DNA from: Cristatella mucedo
Lineage: Eukaryota; Bryozoa; Phylactolaemata; Cristatellidae
Length of the DNA: 64,000 bases
NCBI GenBank assembly: GCA_009760855.2
Contig: WPIO01000019.1
Coordinates: forward strand, 1,079,501-1,143,500
Direction: 5' to 3'
A program made the translations under genes and the position numbers. The notes under the pieces are model-generated. The model saw only the letters and a list, made by a program, of their open reading frames with translations. It was not told the origin of the DNA and did no database searches. Below, piece after piece: positions 1 to 13,757 of this stretch. Each line of letters begins with the position of its first letter. Within the stretch, counting starts at the first letter, position 1.

Positions 1-2278
1 TGTGCATGGCTTGGGTCGGACCATTGCCACTCTTGAATGGCTTGACAACAAAACATTTAACGACTGATCTTCCGAAAGCGTAAATACCACTTAGGCTAAA
101 ATTCTCAGCCAAAAAAGCCCCATGGAGGAGCAGTAAGTAATAGCGTCTGCTGGTGAAGAACTTATTTTGCTAGTCTTAATAATCAGTCACTTGACGAAAT
201 CTTGAGAAAACAATGCTTTGTTGTATAACAATTTTTTAATTCAACGGAGTGATCGTGCATTTTTTTCAATCTTGCTAGTGAAGTAGGCAGGGTGTTTTCC
301 AGTGTTGCAGCCTTGTGGAATCAAGTTGCTTGAGCCTCGATCTCGGAAACTGTGCTTAATTAGAAACATGAATGAAATGTCCGAAATAAATAAATGACTA
401 GCCCAACAAAAAGGTCATTCCGATGTCGGCAGGGACGGTGCAAAAGATCTTTTGGAGAAATCATTCCTAATATGACCTAGCAATTAAGTACATCTGCTAG
501 GTGACTCGTGGGTACCTGCGTCGAGAGTGAGGGCGAGCGAAGATTTCTTTCCAGCTGCCTGTCGCAGCAAACTATGAAACAAACTAGCACTTTAAATGGG
601 TGCCGGCTCTCCGTCTACACAGAGGGCAAATCAAGGTTTAGAGTGGTGTCCCTCAAGTAAATAGAGTATCAAATCATTTCAAAGCCACACTTGATGATCA
701 TCATACTTGTATGTATGCAGCAATAGCAAGCCAATGGAGGCAAATTTCCAACATGTTGCAGAATCTGGGACTATAAACCGCAGCAAGCCAGCGTCACTAT
801 AAAGTGAATGCAATTGCTATGGGTTGAAAGCAATCATTGACGTTGAGCATCAGGAGATTCAATGTCGTCTTGTCCAGGAATTGTAGAGAAAGCAAAGACA
901 AAACCCCTAAACTGGGCGAGGCTGCACTTTAAAAGGCTAAACACTAAAAGGCTGCACTTTCTAGCACATCATGTGTTTGCCAGTCGAAATTTTGTTAAAT
1001 TCCACAGCAAAATCAAGCACCTCTACTTGAACAAGTGATAGGGCACCCACAAAGGGTGTTGACTGGCAACAAAAGTATCACACATTTGTATGAATTGAAA
1101 AGTGACGGGGGCAGGGACGATCGTTTTTTCCACGTGGGCAGCATCGCAGAGAAAACTTTGGCTTACTTAAGCAAAGCAATTGGCGTTGTGACGGACACAG
1201 ACCATGGGCACGATCCTCAGTCTGAATCCTCTTTTACCAATTAGCACGCCCGCTGCCCTGCTTATCGCTGGGCAGCACCAGACACCTGCAGCTAGACGAT
1301 ATTAGGTCACTGCGGCAGGAATTTGGATGCTGCATCCTGCTGCATGCAATCTGCTGTTGGAGAGATGCCAGACGGCCAGCAAAGTGTAGCCGTCTGCCGG
1401 GTGCTGTCAATTGTCACTCGCTACGACTCTTGACAATGCGGCTACAAGCACTGCTACTAGCTGTGCACTGTCTGAATGCTCTGCCACGTGTTAGCACGCA
1501 TGCACTGACGTCTTCAGGAATGTGCAGCGTCAGGGCTCATGCTGCACCCATGCTGCTCTCTGCTCGTGCTACCATGGCAACGGGCAGATCAGCAAGAGTC
1601 CATGGCAAGTTACGCGGCTTGAGTTGGACATCTGCATGCAGCTACAGAACCTCGCCCTGGTTCAATCAGTGCTTCTGTCTCCATTATGAACGGACGCCCT
1701 GGCTTTTCACTTGTTTAATACTATCCTTCATTAGCAAGCGAGCTGTCACGTTTTATCCGATGGAATTGTTACGGATCACTCGCTCACAGCGATGGATCGA
1801 ATGTGGCCTTATTCACTGATGCAGTGTTCCAAGATTGCAGAGTATTTGTGCATAAATTCGTCGCAAGAAACTTTACTTTACGAGATGATGTTGGTTCAAA
1901 CACTGCATCTGCACGTGGCTCTCGCAATCCTATGAGTTTTGAAGGATGCCAAGTGAATAGTGTATGCTGGCTTGCTCTTTGTGTTTCTCTTAGTCGGTGG
2001 CATTGCATTCGATGCACTAATAATTCACGGGGAACTCTTCGAGCACTCAGGAGTACCTGATTACCTACTGCATGCATGCAAGTAAGGTGCCATTTCATTG
2101 AAGGGGCAATACAACGAATAGCAAGGTGCCCACTTAAAGGCTGCATCTTATTCAAGAAAGAAAGAAATAGTATCGGGTTGCATCAGGAGGGTAATCGTCA
2201 AGGCAGTATGTTGCATGGAAGTAGCAGTACAGGAGGGAAGGAAAGGAAGAGCTGCACAATCCCGTAGCAGCAGAGCAG
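1..2278. other. gene-free stretch
   Basis: I see no recognisable gene, RNA or complete repeat here. Only short, unconvincing open frames exist on both strands (for example 1430-1819), with no domain I recognise. A small local duplication (12 bases beginning aggctgcac) occurs at 919-930 and 949-960. Confidence 0.5.
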
Positions 2279-2778
2279 CTCTCATCTTTAAACAAAAATT
2301 TTACTAGCCTGTTTCGAAGTCGAAGACCCACCGAGTATAAGCCTCTGCCACTGACAACGTTGACTGGCTGCTATTTCACTGAATCTAAGGGAAGGTATGC
2401 TTGTAAACTTTAGAGATAGCATCACTTTTCGGATAAAATATTTATAAAATAGCAATAATAAGAACAATTAAAATCCATCAGCATAGCACTCGAAGAGACG
2501 GGACCTTGTTGATTGTACTTTGCATCGGCCGTAGAGGAGGAGTATCACGGTTTCTATCGAAGATGTCATGCGCAAAATTTGCATGAACGAAGTATGTGCC
2601 GGAAGGAAAGGATGGCATTTAGTTTTCGTAGAGACACTGACGGCAATTTCTCTGACAGATTGAGGGGTTCCAAACTGAGCGACTCTAGTCCGATGATCTG
2701 GTGTGTGCCTGGGCAAAGGCCCGATAAGAAAGTAGCTCAAAGAATATAGCTAATATAGCTAAAAACTAAATATCTAAA

Positions 2779-3807
2779 ATGCATTTAATAAAATTAACGA
2801 TGGATAAAGTAATCACTTGCACTGCTCTGCAATGGTTCAGGTCCTATCTTAGTGGGAAAATCCAGAATATTGATGTAAATGGACAAAGATCATCCGAGGT
2901 ACCTCTGAAATATGAAGTACTTCAGGCTTCTGAACTTGGTCCGGACCGTTTTAAGGTTTATACTCTCCTTCTTGCTGATGTGATTACCAAGCACAATCTA
3001 GGCTTTTTCTTCTATGCAGATGACACTCATTTGTACTTTTGTTTTGATCCCTTCCAACCTTCGAGCACCTTGAATTCTCTCAACTCCCTTGCTGCATGTA
3101 TTCATAACATCCGCACATGGATGGCAGCAAATTTTCTTAAATTAAATGAGGATAAAACTAACTTACTAGTTATGGGCAAACCAAGTGTGATTCCGAAATT
3201 GGAAAGGCTAGCGCTCAAAATCGGCTCTTCCAGCATTTCTCCTGTTGAACCTACACGCAATCTAGGTGTCATGTTCCAAAGTGACCTTTCGTTAGACGAC
3301 CACATCAGCTCCACAGTCAAATATGCCTACTTTCAGCTGCATAATATTGCTAAAACTCAGGCTTGTTTAGATAAGGATACCACATCTAAATTGGTCCATA
3401 ATTTTGTGGCATCCCGTCTTGACTTCTGTAACTCACTGCTTGCTGGCATCCCGGCATGTGCACTCAGGTGCTTACAGCTGGTGCAAAACTCTGCAGCTAG
3501 CCTTGTCTGTCGTGAGCTTCACAGTTGCCACATCACACCACTTCTCGCCGACCTGCACTGGCTACCTGTCAAGCAGCAGATTGACTTCAATGTTAAACTG
3601 CTCACTTTTAGGTCCCTTCATTCTTTGGCTCCAGCCCACCTATCAGATCTACTTCCCCACCAGGCCAAGCATCATACCACCCACTTTTCTGAAACTAACT
3701 GTTTACCTATGCCTCGTACAAACCTCAAATCCTTTAGAGATCGTGCATTTAGTTTATGCTCCCAAAGCCTGGAACTCACTTACGACTTGTGTCACGACAT
3801 CCTATGA
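2779..3807 (+). pseudogene. LINE reverse transcriptase C-terminal half (broken)
   Basis: The open frame is 342 codons, of which about the first 11 precede LINE homology. It contains the fingers/palm sequence TALQWFRSYLSG, the catalytic YADD box (in FFFYADDTHLYF), and the C-terminal LHNIAKTQACLD and DLHWLPVKQQIDF blocks typical of L2/CR1 elements. The conserved GSVLGPVL block seen at 40.6 kb is decayed here (ASELGPDRF). Near 3755 one base is missing compared with the reverse-strand copies at 13.2 and 42.9 kb. This diverts the frame to a stop at 3807, while the true C terminus (YAPKAWNSL... to the AFSGSL end) continues in the next frame to 3883. It is therefore a dead copy with no endonuclease domain. 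RT identity is firm; activity is excluded by the truncation and frameshift. Confidence 0.88.
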
Positions 3808-4111
3808 CTTGACCACATTTAAAAAGAAATTAAAAACGAACCTATTTATCCTATTTATGACAGCCTTTAGTGGGTCCCTGTGATTTATCCTGTATGTGCT
3901 TACGCGTGCTGACATTGTTGCATGCTGCCACTAACTACACTTGCATGCTGACCCTGTGCATGTGACCCCTAACCATTTTATTCATGTTGCTTATCGAGCA
4001 TGATACCACTCACCGTGCAATCGTGTTTGCTTTTCAGCCATTGTAAAGCGTTTAGAAAGAGATTTGAGTTCTCTGAGGGCCCTTTATCTAGTGTACTATT
4101 ATTATTACTAA
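2811..4111 (+). mobile_element. L2/CR1-like LINE, 5'-truncated copy
   Basis: This is the most complete 3' half of the window's dominant non-LTR retrotransposon. It begins inside the reverse transcriptase, where it becomes colinear with the copy at 40.5 kb, and continues through the C-terminal domain, a ~300-base 3' UTR and the terminal stem-loop tail. It ends in a short run of ATT units, as other copies do. The 3' tail (4042-4090) is a stem-loop in which AAAGCG pairs with a GGGCCCTTT-type arm around a GAGTTCTCT loop. Typical of target-primed reverse transcription, the 5' end is lost and the 3' end kept. Assignment to the L2/CR1/Jockey group rests on the RT motifs, not on a database search. 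Confidence 0.9.
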
Positions 4112-6895
4112 ATTTGGAGCAAGAGAATCAAGAGGTCTAAAAGCAAGTGGTAGGACCTGGAAGCTGAAGTGCTGTTTGGTGGGAAGCTAATGGTAATTGG
4201 ACAGACGTTGGACAATGTGACATTTGTGATGTCAATGACAGGCTAAATTAGCTGCCAGGCGCAGGCATCATCCTCCAGCATCCATCTTACGAGCACAAGC
4301 AGAAAGACCTGCAAGGAGATAGCAAGATAGAATCTAAAATCTAATGTCATCATGCCTCGGCTAGCGTTGTCGTGGTAGCCTTATCTAAGAACATCTGATT
4401 TCCCCCCCCCCAAACGTTACGAACCCAAATGTTGGCAGAGGTGACTGCAGAGCTGATGAGATAGTATGCTCATTTTGAAACAAAGCTCATTTTGAAACAG
4501 AACATCCAGATTTCATGCAGGGGCAACAGAGAGTGAGCTGCTGGCTGGGTCAGTCTTGAGAGCGAGGCTTCTCAGTTTCTGAGTGACAGCAGGTCTGCCG
4601 ATAGTTATTAGGACATCATCTGCGAGAGCCAAACTCTTGTGGCATTTCTCTACACTGGCCTTAGCATGCAAAGTCCTCGAGTTTCTAAATCAGTACTCCA
4701 GCTACTGATGCTACCAGCAACTGAGCATACTTGTTATGCCACATACCACTGAGCATACGGTGCCTCGGGCCGAACGCGCAGGAAGACCTGAAGTGAACAT
4801 GCTGCAAATGTCACATGCCAAGATTTTTTTCAGACGCTCTCCTACTTCCTTTGTCTTCATTAAAATCTATCACTTGCTAGACCTTGCAATATCAAAGCCG
4901 GTAATTTTTTGAAAAAATGCTTGGAAAGGATGGCAGCAGCATGCATCTTTGCTCTGACTCGATGGTGTTTTGTGCCAATAAGAGCAGAAACTCAAACTGT
5001 GAGCTTGTGCCAGGTCACTTCTCTGAGGAGAATCCAATCTATTACTCCGAATATTTAGGATTTCCATAAGAAAAGTAAACAGAAGCTCAGTTCGATCATG
5101 AATATGATCGAAAAAAATAAAATCGAGGACATGGTAAGAAAGATTTTGGTCAGACAACGGGTGAAATGTTCTGTTGCCTTGAGGAGATGCAGGGTAGTAT
5201 TAGTAGTATGCGTAGTATTAGCAAAGCAGTGTAACCCTTTTAACCCCATCCATATATACCCCTCTAGTCAGCTGCGATCTGCTGCTCGTCGGCAGAATCC
5301 TTTATCCCCTGAGTTCTGGTTTCGGCATATACGTAGTTGTCTTAGCTGAACAGATTTCTTGACACTTAGAAAGCATACAAATTTAGCTAAATGAAGGGCC
5401 ACTGCGACCTCTTGAATAACAAGCATTAGTCATGCCTATTTAATATCCTTCAAAGTAAAACTTTGCAGCTGTGATTATATAACCTAAATGATGCTACGGA
5501 CACCCTGTGATGTTTCTGAAAGATGGCAGCAGCATGCTTTTGGTTGAAGCCCAGAGAAGATGACCAGTGCCCAGCAAGCTTTTCAAGTGAGAGTTGCATG
5601 AGCACCTGCGGTCGGAGGCAGCAGCTCTCTGTACTCAAGCATCTATATGAGTCAACTGTGCCACACCTGACACCGAGAGTGAAGATTAGCTATTGACGCC
5701 GGCGCAGTTCGTAGCTCTGTTCTCGATCGCCCAATTTCGGCCCTCTACCATCGGATGCGCCTTCTTAAGGAAGCATCAAGACTGCAGGATATGCAGCCTA
5801 TGTATGCTGTGCATGCTTCCAGCCATCCTTTTTTCAGTTTCACAGAACTGCTCGTTTCTTGGTCCACCTTAGATATTGATCTGCTTCATTTGTATTTGTG
5901 TTTCAGTGACCAAAAGATCTCTCCGTTTTCTCCTTGTCTTTGATGCTCACATTAGCCTAGTACACACCGACAAAATACATAACAAAGTTTTTCTATTCAG
6001 CGGCCTCATTTATTTTAGATTCAGAAGTGTGCCTCAGCTTATCCGTCAACCCGTTTGAAGTATGCAATAAAGGACACGTACTGCCAGAGGAGAGCCTACG
6101 ACGTGGCAAGCACCGTACCCTTTCGGTTAAGACCCGGAGGTCAAGAGCATGGCCGACACGGAGAGCTTCGATTGGTCCACTCTTTTTCTGATTACTTCGG
6201 ATTTTACGCGGCTGGAGCCTGAACTGAAGCTGCATTACCCTTTCTTTCACTTAGAGACCTCAGTAGCAAGCGCTAGGCGTCCGGCCTACTCTGGACCGCT
6301 TTGCCATGGAAAGCTGCTGCTCAAGCTGCCGTAAGAAATTATCCCGGAAGCTCAAGGCAAGCGAAAGAAGCAGCTGAACTTTGGGTTGGATCTAATCCCC
6401 ATGGTTGAATCTATAGTGACTGCCCACGTGCTAGCCTTATGAGAGCACATTGTTTGAGATGAAACTTGCTCGGCTACACTTTGTTGGGCAAGACCTAAGC
6501 TGCGTGGATAACGAAGCCTTCTGCAATGCATTCTTTTACCAGGCTGCCATTCCGGCCTGCCATCCCGAGGGTGGTAAAAATCAGAAGCATGAGCAATGGC
6601 TCAAGCTTGCCACTTCCGAAAGTTTGCTAAAGCTGCTGGCGCAAAGACAGACTGTCAAACACAAAAATTGGAAGTGCAATTGACGAGCAATCGGAGAAAA
6701 AGTAAGAAAAGGATAAACCCCTTCCAGCCCCATCGTTCACACGAGGGCGCCGTCAGCTTTGTCGGAGTGACTTGTCGTGCTTTCAAGTCACGTGAAATGC
6801 TGTTGAAGGAAAAGTGGCAGAAGAAACTGGGCCTGCAAGCAGGCATGCTGTCGCCACTCTCTGAGAGTAGCGTTGGAGCTAGGGTCGTCGAATAT
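4112..6895. other. gene-free stretch
   Basis: No gene is recognised. Two stretches about 0.6 kb apart (4930-4948 and 5523-5541) share a gatggcagcagcatgc core, suggesting an old unclassified repeat. A 77-codon open frame at 6450-6683 has balanced amino-acid use but no domain I recognise and no clear splice signals. Confidence 0.4.
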
Positions 6896-8185
<1,290 letters not shown>

Positions 8186-8262
8186 ATAATACTAATGCAC
8201 TTGATAAAGCGCCCTCAGAGAACTCAATCTCTTTCTAGGCGCTTTACATTTGCTGACGTAAA
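8186..8262 (-). mobile_element. LINE 3'-tail fragment
   Basis: This is only the last ~70 bases of the L2/CR1-like LINE, read on the reverse strand: an (ATT)n tail followed by the conserved stem-loop (arms aaagcgcc / ggcgcttt) and part of the tttgcagcaaatg motif. It represents extreme 5' truncation. Confidence 0.85.
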
Positions 8263-8319
8263 CTCTGAGCCACTTCTGAATGCCACCCATTGTTTAGCTA
8301 CTTGCGAGAAATCCATTTA

Positions 8320-8390
8320 AAGCTCTAAAAAGAATGCTTTAAGAATGCTGAGAATGCTTTAAGAATGCTTTAATGCTAAGAATGCTTCTT
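8320..8390. repeat. short tandem repeat, agaatgcttta unit
   Basis: Five imperfect units of agaatgcttta-type sequence, with variable spacing, between the LINE tail and the SINE. Confidence 0.75.
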
Positions 8391-8562
8391 TAACAGCCTC
8401 TTTTGTATGGCGACAGAAGAGCCTTTACGGCTATCGCCACCGCTTGCAGCGGCGATAAAGAATCATCCACCGCATGATTCAAACCGACGACCTCGGGCCG
8501 AGGTCGTAAAAAGCAACCACCTTACCTAGTGAGCCATCACGTCTCGTCGTGTGTCCCTAGAT
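8388..8562 (-). mobile_element. tRNA-derived SINE, family B
   Basis: On the reverse strand this reads an A-box-like TGGCTCACTAGGTAAGGTGG, a short hairpin (ACGACCTCG/CGAGGTCGT around GGC), a B-box-like GGTTTGAATCA, a body with TTATCGCCGCTGCAAGCGG, and a 3' end GAGGCTGTTAAA. Five other copies in the window (23.8, 27.3, 35.4, 52.7 and 63.5 kb) share the body and the 3' end. The spacing of the A and B boxes is that of a pol III type 2 promoter. Confidence 0.8.
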
Positions 8563-9131
8563 GCGTCTGCCTAAGAGCCGCAGCATTGAAACAGCAAGGT
8601 GCTTAATCAGCCAGATTGTGGATGATATTCATCACTTCCTGATCCTGACATGTAGCGGCTGGGAATTAAGTATGCAATAATCTGTGGCCAAGGCACCATA
8701 AAGGCCAAAGCCGTGTAATAGGCAGTTAGTTGTGCTCCAGAAATGTGTGCCTAAGCAGTTGAGCTAATCTGAGCTCTAGAATTTTATATTATGAGAGCTG
8801 GTTTACTTCACAGCTACTGTTAGACACTTTTAAACCTCTCCTGCTGTCGAATATACTTCTCTACGTTATGGATATGGACTTGTTATGTCGGGGATGGGCG
8901 CTCTTTGTTACAGCCGTGCTCCTTTAGTTTCGGCGTATCTGTGTGCGTTTATGCTGCACCTATAAGTCGTTAATCACGATTTCAAATCTCCTAACTTCAC
9001 TAGTATTTGTCAAGTGATGGCTGGAAGTGGCTTCGTTACGAGCGCTGCATCTGCGACCTAGTTCTGTCTGGACACAGAGACCTATACTTTCTGTTTGAAA
9101 CAACATAGCTAAGTTTGGGTATATTTACTCA
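8563..9131. other. gene-free stretch
   Basis: No open frame above 60 codons and no recognised repeat. Confidence 0.5.
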
Positions 9132-9247
9132 CTCCTCCTCCTCCTCCTCCTCCTCCTCCTCCTCCTCCTCCTCCTCCTCCTCCTCCTCCTCCTCCTCCTC
9201 CTCCTCCTCCTCCCTCCTCCTCCTCCTCCTCCCTCCTCCTCCTCCTC
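9132..9247. repeat. (TCC)n trinucleotide microsatellite
   Basis: About 37 TCC units with two single-base phase slips near 9211 and 9231, in otherwise ordinary non-coding DNA. Confidence 0.97.
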
Positions 9248-11229
9248 ATGACTAACGTCAGGTGAGATGTAATCCTGCCAATAGTGATACCGCAATACTT
9301 TGTATTGTTAGTATCAGGTCATGACTTGCTGCGTCGGGTAGGGCTCCAAAGATACCAGAAGCACAATGTAAGCGGTATCAACATCAGCCAGAGCAGTACT
9401 CAGCAGTGCAGCAGGTATGTACATAAAGTTTTCCGCTTGGGATCTCACAGATCGTTGCAGTAACTTCCTCTGACTGGAAGTGCCGAAGGCTACCGCAGCT
9501 TTGACTGTCACTCCTATAAGTGACAGGACGTACCAACTCAAAGGTCAGTACACGCCACATTAGCCAGAATTTTAAGGAATGAATTTAAGAGATATTCATA
9601 TTTCATCGATGTGGGCACAGTGTCCAAGTGGTCCAATAACTAAATCTGAGTCCAGAAGATTCGCTTCTTAGGAATGAATGAACGATGAGCAGGTAAGAAT
9701 ATTTTTAGACCCGCACAATCTTGGGGCAGTCTTTGTGCTTGACAAACATTTAGGTGCAACAGCCTCAAGACACTAATACAAATTGCCATTTGAATGTGGC
9801 ACGAAGGCACCTTATGGTAAGCATAGTGAAAAAATCCTCACCACTATACTCAAGGCGAATTCTGGCTAACTTGCCCTCTTCTCTTTTGTCTATTGCCCTT
9901 ATACTGTGTCGAATTTGTCAGAACAATTTTCGAACCTCACTCATTTTGCATTTTCCCTAGCTGTTCGCCTATTTCTCTTTCTTCTCTCTATCTATCAACG
10001 TGTTTTTTCTCTGTCGAGCTGTCTTTAGTCTTATCACTGTCTCATTTCTGCCTCTCCCTCAAGTTTGTTTTTATGGGAAGGGCCTGACAAATGTCAGTTG
10101 ATGCCATCTATTTCGCTGCTGCCATGCTAATGACTTTCTTTCCTTATCTTCACGATCTAATGCATGACTAAAGACGAGACTGTGGCAATGACATTAGCCA
10201 CCTGTTATCTGGACCAGCACAAGGAGCGGCCATCGAGCAAGAGGAAGTTTGATTTATTTGTGGTCATTCCCGGACCTATCATAGCTATAGTCTGTGTTGG
10301 CAGACAGCAGATCTAACACAACTGGGAGCAGTGCCTAGCAGAGACGATTGACGAGATTGCAGATGGGACTTGCCAGCCGGCGTGCAACAATAATCCCACG
10401 AGTGTTTTCTTTCCTGAACCTGTGATCTCTGCATCAGAGCCTGTTAATCCAGCCAGTGACGTAGCCAACGTTTAAAAACCGTAATCCGCCTACCCGTCAC
10501 TAGAGGCTGCTTCATCATCAAGGTGGCGCTCATTAACAAATGTGCATGCTGGCTATTTTCTTCGAGGCTCGACGTTACTTCCTATAAAGTTGAAAGCTCT
10601 GTGCGAACCCATATGCACTTTGAATGCAGTCAGTAGTGGTGCGGCCATCTTCCGAGTAGAACGCTGCTCATCCAGAAAGCCTATAACCAAGGGTGACGGA
10701 GCGAGGATCGACCCAAATGAAATGGAAATGGCACGCCGCGCTACTCACGGGTGACTCACGGATGCCTGCGTTCCCTCTCTCGCCTCTTATTTTTCCTCCT
10801 CCAGGAGGCAGTAGGCTTGCCGTGTTTTTACGAAGCATTTTCTACCATATAGAAAATGTGGAGTCGACTCCTCTCCCTAGTCAAACATGACAAAAAGATC
10901 TAGGACTTGCTCAGTGACCTACTGGTGAATGCCAGTGATTTCGATTCTATGATCCTAGATTCTAATTTTACGGGTGGAGTGTTTTGCAGGTCGATATGAG
11001 TGAGTGAGTGAATTTAACTCAGACCTTTAGACCCGGACGTCGTAGGGAAAAAAAACTCTAAATAATGTTCAACTCCAAACACGACATATTCTTCCTTTTT
11101 CCTACTTCTCTCTGATGCTATGCTCTTCATTTTGAGCGCTATGCAGCTCTATGTTAATCTGGCTAACAGTCTAGATACATATTTATTTATTTCGCCAGTC
11201 AAGTGATAGCAACTCTACCAGGCGGTCGC
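9248..11229. other. gene-free stretch
   Basis: Only short open frames of under 80 codons, with no domain or splice pattern I can support. Confidence 0.45.
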
Positions 11230-12112
11230 CGTATGTGTATGTTTAAATTATATTTATCTGATCTCATTCCAAGTATGCATGCCGGAAATCATCCTTGTCT
11301 TATCCTTGTTGATTCTAACGTTCCTCTCGACAACTCGATTGACACCATGAATACCTAATTTTGTGCACTGACTGATTCTTTTGCGGATCGTGTGCTTAAC
11401 CCCCCTAACAAAAATGTCACACAAATTTTCTCCCGCGATTTTAGGCCACCGTCTCGTATTATTGAAATTCTTCTCATCTGACCACAATGTGATCTCATTT
11501 ATTGTGCACTTTTTGCCCTCGTTCTTATCAAGAATTTCGGAGAATCTCGAAGACTTCCCTTAATATTCATGCTGTCCGCATGAAAATATTCTCCTCGCCC
11601 CTGCTGCTCGATCCTTCTTCTGACCTGTCCTCACTGGCGCAGTGTTACAGCACGGCACAGGCCGACTTCTCACAATTTATATTCCACTCTTGCCCGTTTA
11701 AATGCCAAGGACAATCTAGGCATTCATTGCTACGGTAGTGGTGCACAGCTGTACCTATGCTTCGATCCCTCCCAGCCTTCCAGTACGTCAAAATCTCTTA
11801 ATTCTATTGTTGCATGTATTTTTGACATCTGCACTTGGCAGCAAACTTTCTCAATTTGAAATAAGATAAAAAACAGCGTACTAGTTACGGGGATACTTAG
11901 AGAGACTCGTAAATTTGAAAACATATTTCGTAAAATGAGCTTTATAAATTTATCTCCTAAGTACCTACACAAAATCTGGGTGTCCTTGTCCAAAATGATT
12001 TTTTAATAGACTGCCACATCGGCTCCCCCTTCAAGCTTGCCTACTGTCAAGTGCTTATAAAAAGATTAAGTTATCTGAGGGTGCTCTGAAAATTTAATAT
12101 CATTATTATCAT
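11230..12112 (+). mobile_element. decayed L2/CR1-like LINE with endonuclease remnant
   Basis: The left part (11260-11520) retains the end of an APE-type endonuclease: broken frames contain VDSNVPLDNSID and the FFSSDHNVISF block, which carries the SDH motif conserved at the end of this nuclease fold. The right part resumes inside the RT just after the YADD box (AQLYLCFDPSQPSSTS, near 11745) and runs, full of stops, to a 3' stem-loop tail and AT-rich end near 12110. The stretch between the nuclease and the YADD region, including most of the RT, is deleted. This is the only place in the window where the endonuclease module of the LINE can be seen, which argues for an APE-type rather than an RLE-type element. 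Confidence 0.75.
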
Positions 12113-12439
12113 AATTATAAATAACGTTATTATTACCGTTCTCCTAAATGCTTTGTGGAAGGCTTTTCAGCAAAAAAACTAAGTGGTTTTGTCTTCAAAC
12201 ACCACTTATCTCCATAGGTTTTATAACTGCAGGAGGATTAAGGAAGAATCCAGACGGAATCAAAAAAGCCATGCGTCAAATGCGGCGCTGCTAAAGTCAA
12301 CTTACCAATGCAACCGCGCAGGAATTTCCAATGCTTCCGACGGCACCACCATTATTGCCCTCTCTTCGCAATCAAAGTCGTCCCTTTCATCGCCGTCACC
12401 GTCATCGGCAGCCACTGTCAGCACTGTCATCGTTCGACC

Positions 12440-12522
12440 ATGATTCCTTTGCAGCATATGTAAAGTGCCTAGAAAGAGGTTAACTTCTCTGAGAGTGCTA
12501 TACAAATTTATTATTATTATCA
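12440..12522 (+). mobile_element. LINE 3'-tail fragment
   Basis: It contains tttgcagcatatgtaaagtgcctag, the stem-loop and an (ATT)n end, only about 80 bases long. It lies 0.33 kb downstream of the previous LINE copy in the same orientation. Confidence 0.82.
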
Positions 12523-12854
12523 TTGTCTTTTAATGCTGATTGCCAATAAGGGGTGTCGAGGTAGCGATTTTCGAATCTCTCAGGCAGCCACGTTTAAATT
12601 GTCATTTTATGATCACTGCAACACCTTCCTCGCATAAGTTCTCTTAAGGAAACTGGCCCAATTCTTTCTACGGAGCAGCTTTATGTTTGCTGAGTAACCA
12701 CTACAGCCTCTCACCAAAAGTGCACCTTGCGGCTCTATTCTTTCTATTCTTCAACCCTCATTTCTCACTTCTGCAAGCCTGTATTATCTATCCTCAATCT
12801 GTACGTACGGCCAGCCCCGATTCAGGAAATATATAGGAGCCGGAAAACCTTTAG

Positions 12855-13757
12855 TAGTAATAATAATACGTTTGATGAAACACCCTCAGAGAACTCAGTC
12901 TCTTTCTTGGCGCTTTACATTTGCTGCAAAGGGAAACGCGATTGAATGGTTAATGGTAGCGTGCTCAATAAACAACAAGAATGACATGGTTAGGAGTGAC
13001 ATGCACAAGGTCAGCATGTGAGTACGGTTGTTGGCAGCATGGACAGTGTCGGCACGCATATGCACGTAAAGGACGAATCACAGGGACCCACGAAATGCTG
13101 CGATAATTAAATGCGTTTTTAATTTCTTTTTAAATGTGGTCAAGTTAGGGATGTCGTGACGCAAGTCGGGAGTCAGTTCCAGGCTTTGGGAGCATACGAG
13201 CTAAAGGCACGGTCTCCAAAGGATTTTAGATCTGTATCAGGTACGGGTAAGCAATTAGATTCCGAAAATCGGCCTGTACGATGCTTGGCCTGGTGGGGGA
13301 GTAGATCTGATAGGTAGGCTAGGGCCAGAGAATGAAGGGATCTAAAAGTGAAGAAAGAAAAACCTTGAAGTTGCTGCGTTGCTTGACTGGGAGCAAATGC
13401 AGGTCGGCGATAAGTGGTGTGATATGGAAACTTCGCAACTCACGACAGACAAACCTAGCTGCAGAGTTGTGCACCAGCCGTAAGCGCCTGATTACACAGG
13501 CCGGTAGACCAACAACCAGTGATGTGCAGAAGTCAAGACGGATGTCACAAATTCATAGACCAATTTAGATGTGCTATCCCTATCTAAACAAGCCAGAATT
13601 TTAGCAATGTTACGTAGCTGAAAGTAGGCAGACTTGATTGTGGAGCTGATGTGGTCGTCTAATGAAAGGTCACTTTGGAACATGACACCTAGATTTCGTG
13701 CATATTCAACAGGAGATACGCTGGCAGAGCCGATTTTGAGCGTTAGCCTTTCCAATA
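12855..13757 (-). mobile_element. L2/CR1-like LINE 3' end
   Basis: Reverse-strand copy of about 0.9 kb: an (ATT)n tail, stem-loop, the ~250-base 3' UTR with agggacccac...aaatgctg, the C-terminal RT coding region, and truncation at 13757 within the RT (MERLTLKIGS). The 5' truncation point differs from all other copies, so it is an independent insertion. Confidence 0.9.
13492..13755 (-). pseudogene. LINE RT C-terminal fragment
   Basis: The 87-codon frame includes LKIGSASVSPVEYARNLGV, FQSDLSLDDHISST and YFQLRNIAKILACLD, matching the same region of the 2.8-kb copy. It lacks the YADD box and is cut off by a frameshift near 13520. Downstream pieces of the same protein continue in other frames to about 13140. 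Non-functional. Confidence 0.85.

Noticed and set aside
9132-9247. Possible Pro/Ser/Glu-repeat coding region
   Set aside because: A plain TCC microsatellite with phase slips and no flanking coding sequence.
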